From JBFMFH01 sp040752275 (GTDB taxonomy: Bacteria; Acidobacteriota; Vicinamibacteria; Vicinamibacterales; JAKQTR01): DNA of 27,132 bases. A program made the position numbers and the translations under genes. Below the pieces are notes generated by a model that saw only the letters and a list, made by a program, of their open reading frames with translations, was not told the origin of the DNA and made no database searches. The stretch's first letter is position 1. Every line of letters starts with the position of its first letter. The DNA is taken from positions 1 to 27,132 of the forward strand of contig JBFMFH010000009.1 of assembly GCA_040752275.1 (NCBI GenBank). The letters are read 5' to 3'. Below, piece by piece: positions 25,210 to 27,132 of this stretch.

Positions 25210-26325
25210 GTGTCGAGGCGTCAATCGCCCTGCTACGCTGGTGGCAAGGTGTCCGAGGCGATGCAGGCGTTTCGGACCTTCCTCGGCGACTCGAACATGA
25301 TGGCGTACCTCGCCATGATGGCGCCGAGGCTGGTCGAACTCAGGCGCGCGCTCAAGCCGACTGGTTCGATCTACTTGCATTGCGACCCGACGGCGAGTCA
25401 CTACCTCAAGATGCTGATGGACGCGATCTTCGGGCCGATAAACTTCAAGGACGAGATCGTCTGGAAGCGCACAAGCGGCCACAGCGACGCCCGACGCAAT
25501 TTCGGCGATCAAACTGACAGCCTCTTGTTCTACGGAAGAGGGCCCGACGCCATCTTCAATGTCCAGTATGTACCGTACAGTGAGTCCTATCTGAAATCGC
25601 ACTACAGCAACGTCGACGAAAGCGGGCGGCGGTTCACGACTCGCGATCTGCGCAGCCCGCATCCTCGTCCCAACCTGACCTACGTGTATAAGGGCTATCA
25701 GCCGCACCCGAACGGATGGTCTGTGTCCCTTGAGCGGATGCAGGAGCTTGACGCCGCTGGACTGCTCTACTTCCCCTCCGGCAAGGCTGGGCGCATTCGG
25801 ATCAAGCGCTACCTCGACGATGCTCCCGGAAGCCCCGTAGGAAACCTCTGGGACGACATTCCACCGATCAACTCTCAGGCGCAAGAACGACTCGGCTACC
25901 CGACACAGAAGCCAGAAGCCCTCCTTGAACGAATCATCGACGGTCGAATCTACTTCCACGAAGGCGACACGGCCAAGACCAGACAGATCATCCTGTCCGT
26001 CAAGGCCGGGCACGTCACCGTCGCGCATCTCCGGGATCTGCGTGGCGTGCTGGACCGCGAGAAGGCCGAGATTGGCGTACTCATCTGCATGGACGCCGCC
26101 ACCACGCCGATGCGCAAGGAGGCGGCCTCTGCCGGCTTCTACGCCTCCCCTTGGGGCCAGCATCCGCGGCTGCAGATTCTCACCATCGAAGACCTGTTGA
26201 CCGGCAAGACGATCAGTCGGCCGCCTCAGCAGACGAACGTCACGTTCAAACGGGCACCGAGGGCGCGGGATGAGGTACGCGAAACAAGACCCATGCCATT
26301 TGGCGAGCCCGAGGATTCAAACTGA
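25210..26325 (+). pseudogene. Decayed DNA adenine methyltransferase-nuclease fusion
   Basis: The 371-codon frame matches site-specific (adenine-type) DNA methyltransferases fused to a nuclease-like C-terminal domain. Recognisable parts are GGKVSEAMQAFRTFLG (11-26), LKPTGSIYLHCDPTASHY (48-65) and the GYPTQKPEALLERI segment (about 230-243). After these the frame jumps directly to DGRIYFH, the PD-(D/E)xK-like IDG strand, with the matching LSVKAGHV strand and a full C-terminal domain. Two parts of intact homologues are missing: the N-terminal catalytic DPPF region, and about 100 residues containing the SAM-binding DPFxGxGT motif, lost by an apparent in-frame deletion at 25932-25942. It therefore cannot methylate. 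Third codon positions are less GC-rich than in neighbouring genes, suggesting foreign origin. The annotated start is only the first GTG of the open frame; true homology begins near 25240. Confidence 0.8.
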
Positions 26326-26383
26326 CTTCGACATGCAGCGCCTCCTTCCAGGATCCGAGGCGGAGTCTCCAGACCAGGCGCGG

Positions 26384-26389
26384 TATAGT
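26384..26389 (+). promoter_or_regulatory. Candidate -10 element for the terminal methyltransferase gene
   Basis: TATAGT matches the -10 consensus at five of six positions, 38 bases before the chosen TTG start. No clear -35 is seen. A GTG at 26388 overlaps this element, which argues against starting translation there. Confidence 0.35.
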
Positions 26390-26426
26390 GCCAGGTAGAC
26401 ATCGTCCCGTGACCGGGAGGGCTCCC

Positions 26427-27008
26427 TTGGCCGATCCGACGCCGGCGAACACCCACGTCTGCCCCTGGTGGGGCGGGTACCTGCTGACGAGTCCGCTAAG
26501 AAGACTCTTCGAGAACCCGGACCGGATGCTCGATTCCCTCGTCCAGCCGGGGATGACGGTGCTCGAGCCCGGGTGCGGCATGGGGTTCTTCACGCTGCCG
26601 TTGGCCCGGATGGTCGGCCCGAGCGGACGGGTCGTGTGCGTCGACCTGCAGCAGAAGATGCTCGACGGCCTTGCCCGGCGCGCCCGGCGCGCCGGGCTGC
26701 TCGATCGGCTCGAACTGCGTGTGTGCGGGCCGCGAGAGCTCGGCATCGGCGACTGGGCGGGGCGCATCGACCTGGCGATCGCCATTCACATGGTTCATGA
26801 GACGCCGGATCCCGAGGCCTTCCTGCGGGAATGCCATCGGGCCCTGCGCCCGGGCGGCGCACTGCTCATCCGTGAGCCGAGAGGGCACGTGCCCAGGGCG
26901 CAGTTCGAGTCCTTCATCGCGACGGCGGCGGCGATTGGTCTCACCGGAGCCCGGCCGCACGGGAGCGGCCGAGGCCTGAGCGTCGTCGTTCGCAAGCCGG
27001 CGGCCTAG
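26427..27008 (+). CDS. Class I SAM-dependent methyltransferase
   Basis: This 193-residue cytoplasmic methyltransferase has a Rossmann fold. Motif I is VLEPGCGMG (45-53), the acidic residue binding the SAM ribose is Asp73 in CVDLQ, and DLAIAIHMVHE (115-125) is motif IV. The LRPGGALLI segment (140-148) is the post-motif strand typical of the Methyltransf_11/31 group. The N-terminal VCPWW and the PLRRLF helix cap the SAM site. The substrate cannot be told. TTG at 26427 was chosen because GGGAGG lies 5-6 bases before it; GTG codons at 26388 and 26409 are alternatives. The gene is complete and stands alone, 101 bases after the methyltransferase remnant. Confidence 0.88.
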   Translation: MADPTPANTHVCPWWGGYLLTSPLRRLFENPDRMLDSLVQPGMTVLEPGCGMGFFTLPLARMVGPSGRVVCVDLQQKMLDGLARRARRAGLLDRLELRVCGPRELGIGDWAGRIDLAIAIHMVHETPDPEAFLRECHRALRPGGALLIREPRGHVPRAQFESFIATAAAIGLTGARPHGSGRGLSVVVRKPAA

Positions 27009-27073
27009 CAGCCCGTGGTGCAAGTCGGTCGTCGCACCGAGACCGGCGATGCGCCCGGATCGCAAGGCGCGAG

Positions 27074-27103
27074 ACGCGAGAATATTGGCCCATATTTGAG
27101 CGT
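27074..27103. repeat. AT-rich imperfect palindrome in the terminal spacer
   Basis: Two 12-base arms (27074-27085 and 27092-27103) pair at 9 of 12 positions around a 6-base loop. The core AATAT/ATATT stands out in this GC-rich DNA. Flanking GCAAGGCGCG and GCAACGCGGCG are similar to each other. It looks like a dispersed palindromic (REP-like) element, but a copy count is needed. Confidence 0.4.
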
Positions 27104-27132
27104 TGAGCAACGCGGCGAGGCGGGATGCAGCG

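Noticed and set aside
24931..26163. Upstream extension of dUTPase to 559 residues
   Set aside because: It is antisense to the methyltransferase remnant, and the dUTPase fold is complete from the ATG at 24930.

Overview
The window is high-G+C bacterial DNA with about 17 genes, mostly ordinary chromosomal functions and one short scarred stretch near the right end. The gene mix points to a soil- or sediment-type Acidobacteriota, most likely Vicinamibacteria. The clues are a secreted M28 peptidase, a giant Reg_prop hybrid histidine kinase, a TreT plus DUF5752 trehalose cluster, a PgpH-type HD phosphohydrolase and a YwaF-type membrane protein. This placement rests on protein style only. No rRNA, tRNA, CRISPR array, insertion sequence or integrase was seen.

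Layout. Positions 183-2519 (minus) hold a secreted protein built of two similar halves, directly downstream of an M28 metallopeptidase. Divergent from them, 2736-4010 encodes an exported octaheme c-type cytochrome of the hydroxylamine-oxidoreductase type, closed by a perfect hairpin. On the plus strand from 4181 to 10004 follow an unrecognised four-helix coiled-coil membrane protein, proline dehydrogenase, a xylulokinase-type FGGY kinase, a zinc-ribbon protein with an HExxH motif, and a protein that looks like a metallopeptidase fold with a damaged active site. The last gene overlaps, tail to tail, a PgpH-like c-di-AMP phosphodiesterase (9989-12355, minus).

Positions 12535-16632 form a compact trehalose operon: a fused OtsA-OtsB, a DUF5752 protein (ATGA overlap) and the glycosyltransferring synthase TreT. 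The cell could therefore make trehalose from NDP-glucose by two routes from one transcript. The DUF5752 protein is itself an internal duplication.

Positions 16667-22429 (minus) encode a REC-GGEEF diguanylate cyclase and, downstream of it, a 1509-residue hybrid kinase (14 propeller blades, Y_Y_Y, one membrane helix, kinase, two receivers, Hpt). Together they make a plausible phosphorelay that ends in c-di-GMP. A small exported protein and a YwaF-like membrane protein follow on the plus strand.

Positions 24484-26325 carry rearrangement scars. dUTPase (dut) is fed by a 66-codon stub of a cyanophycinase-like gene whose stop codon overlaps the dut start. Divergent from the stub is a DNA methyltransferase-nuclease gene that lacks its N-terminus and has an apparent in-frame internal deletion removing the SAM-binding motif. 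A small SAM-dependent methyltransferase and an AT-rich imperfect palindrome end the window.
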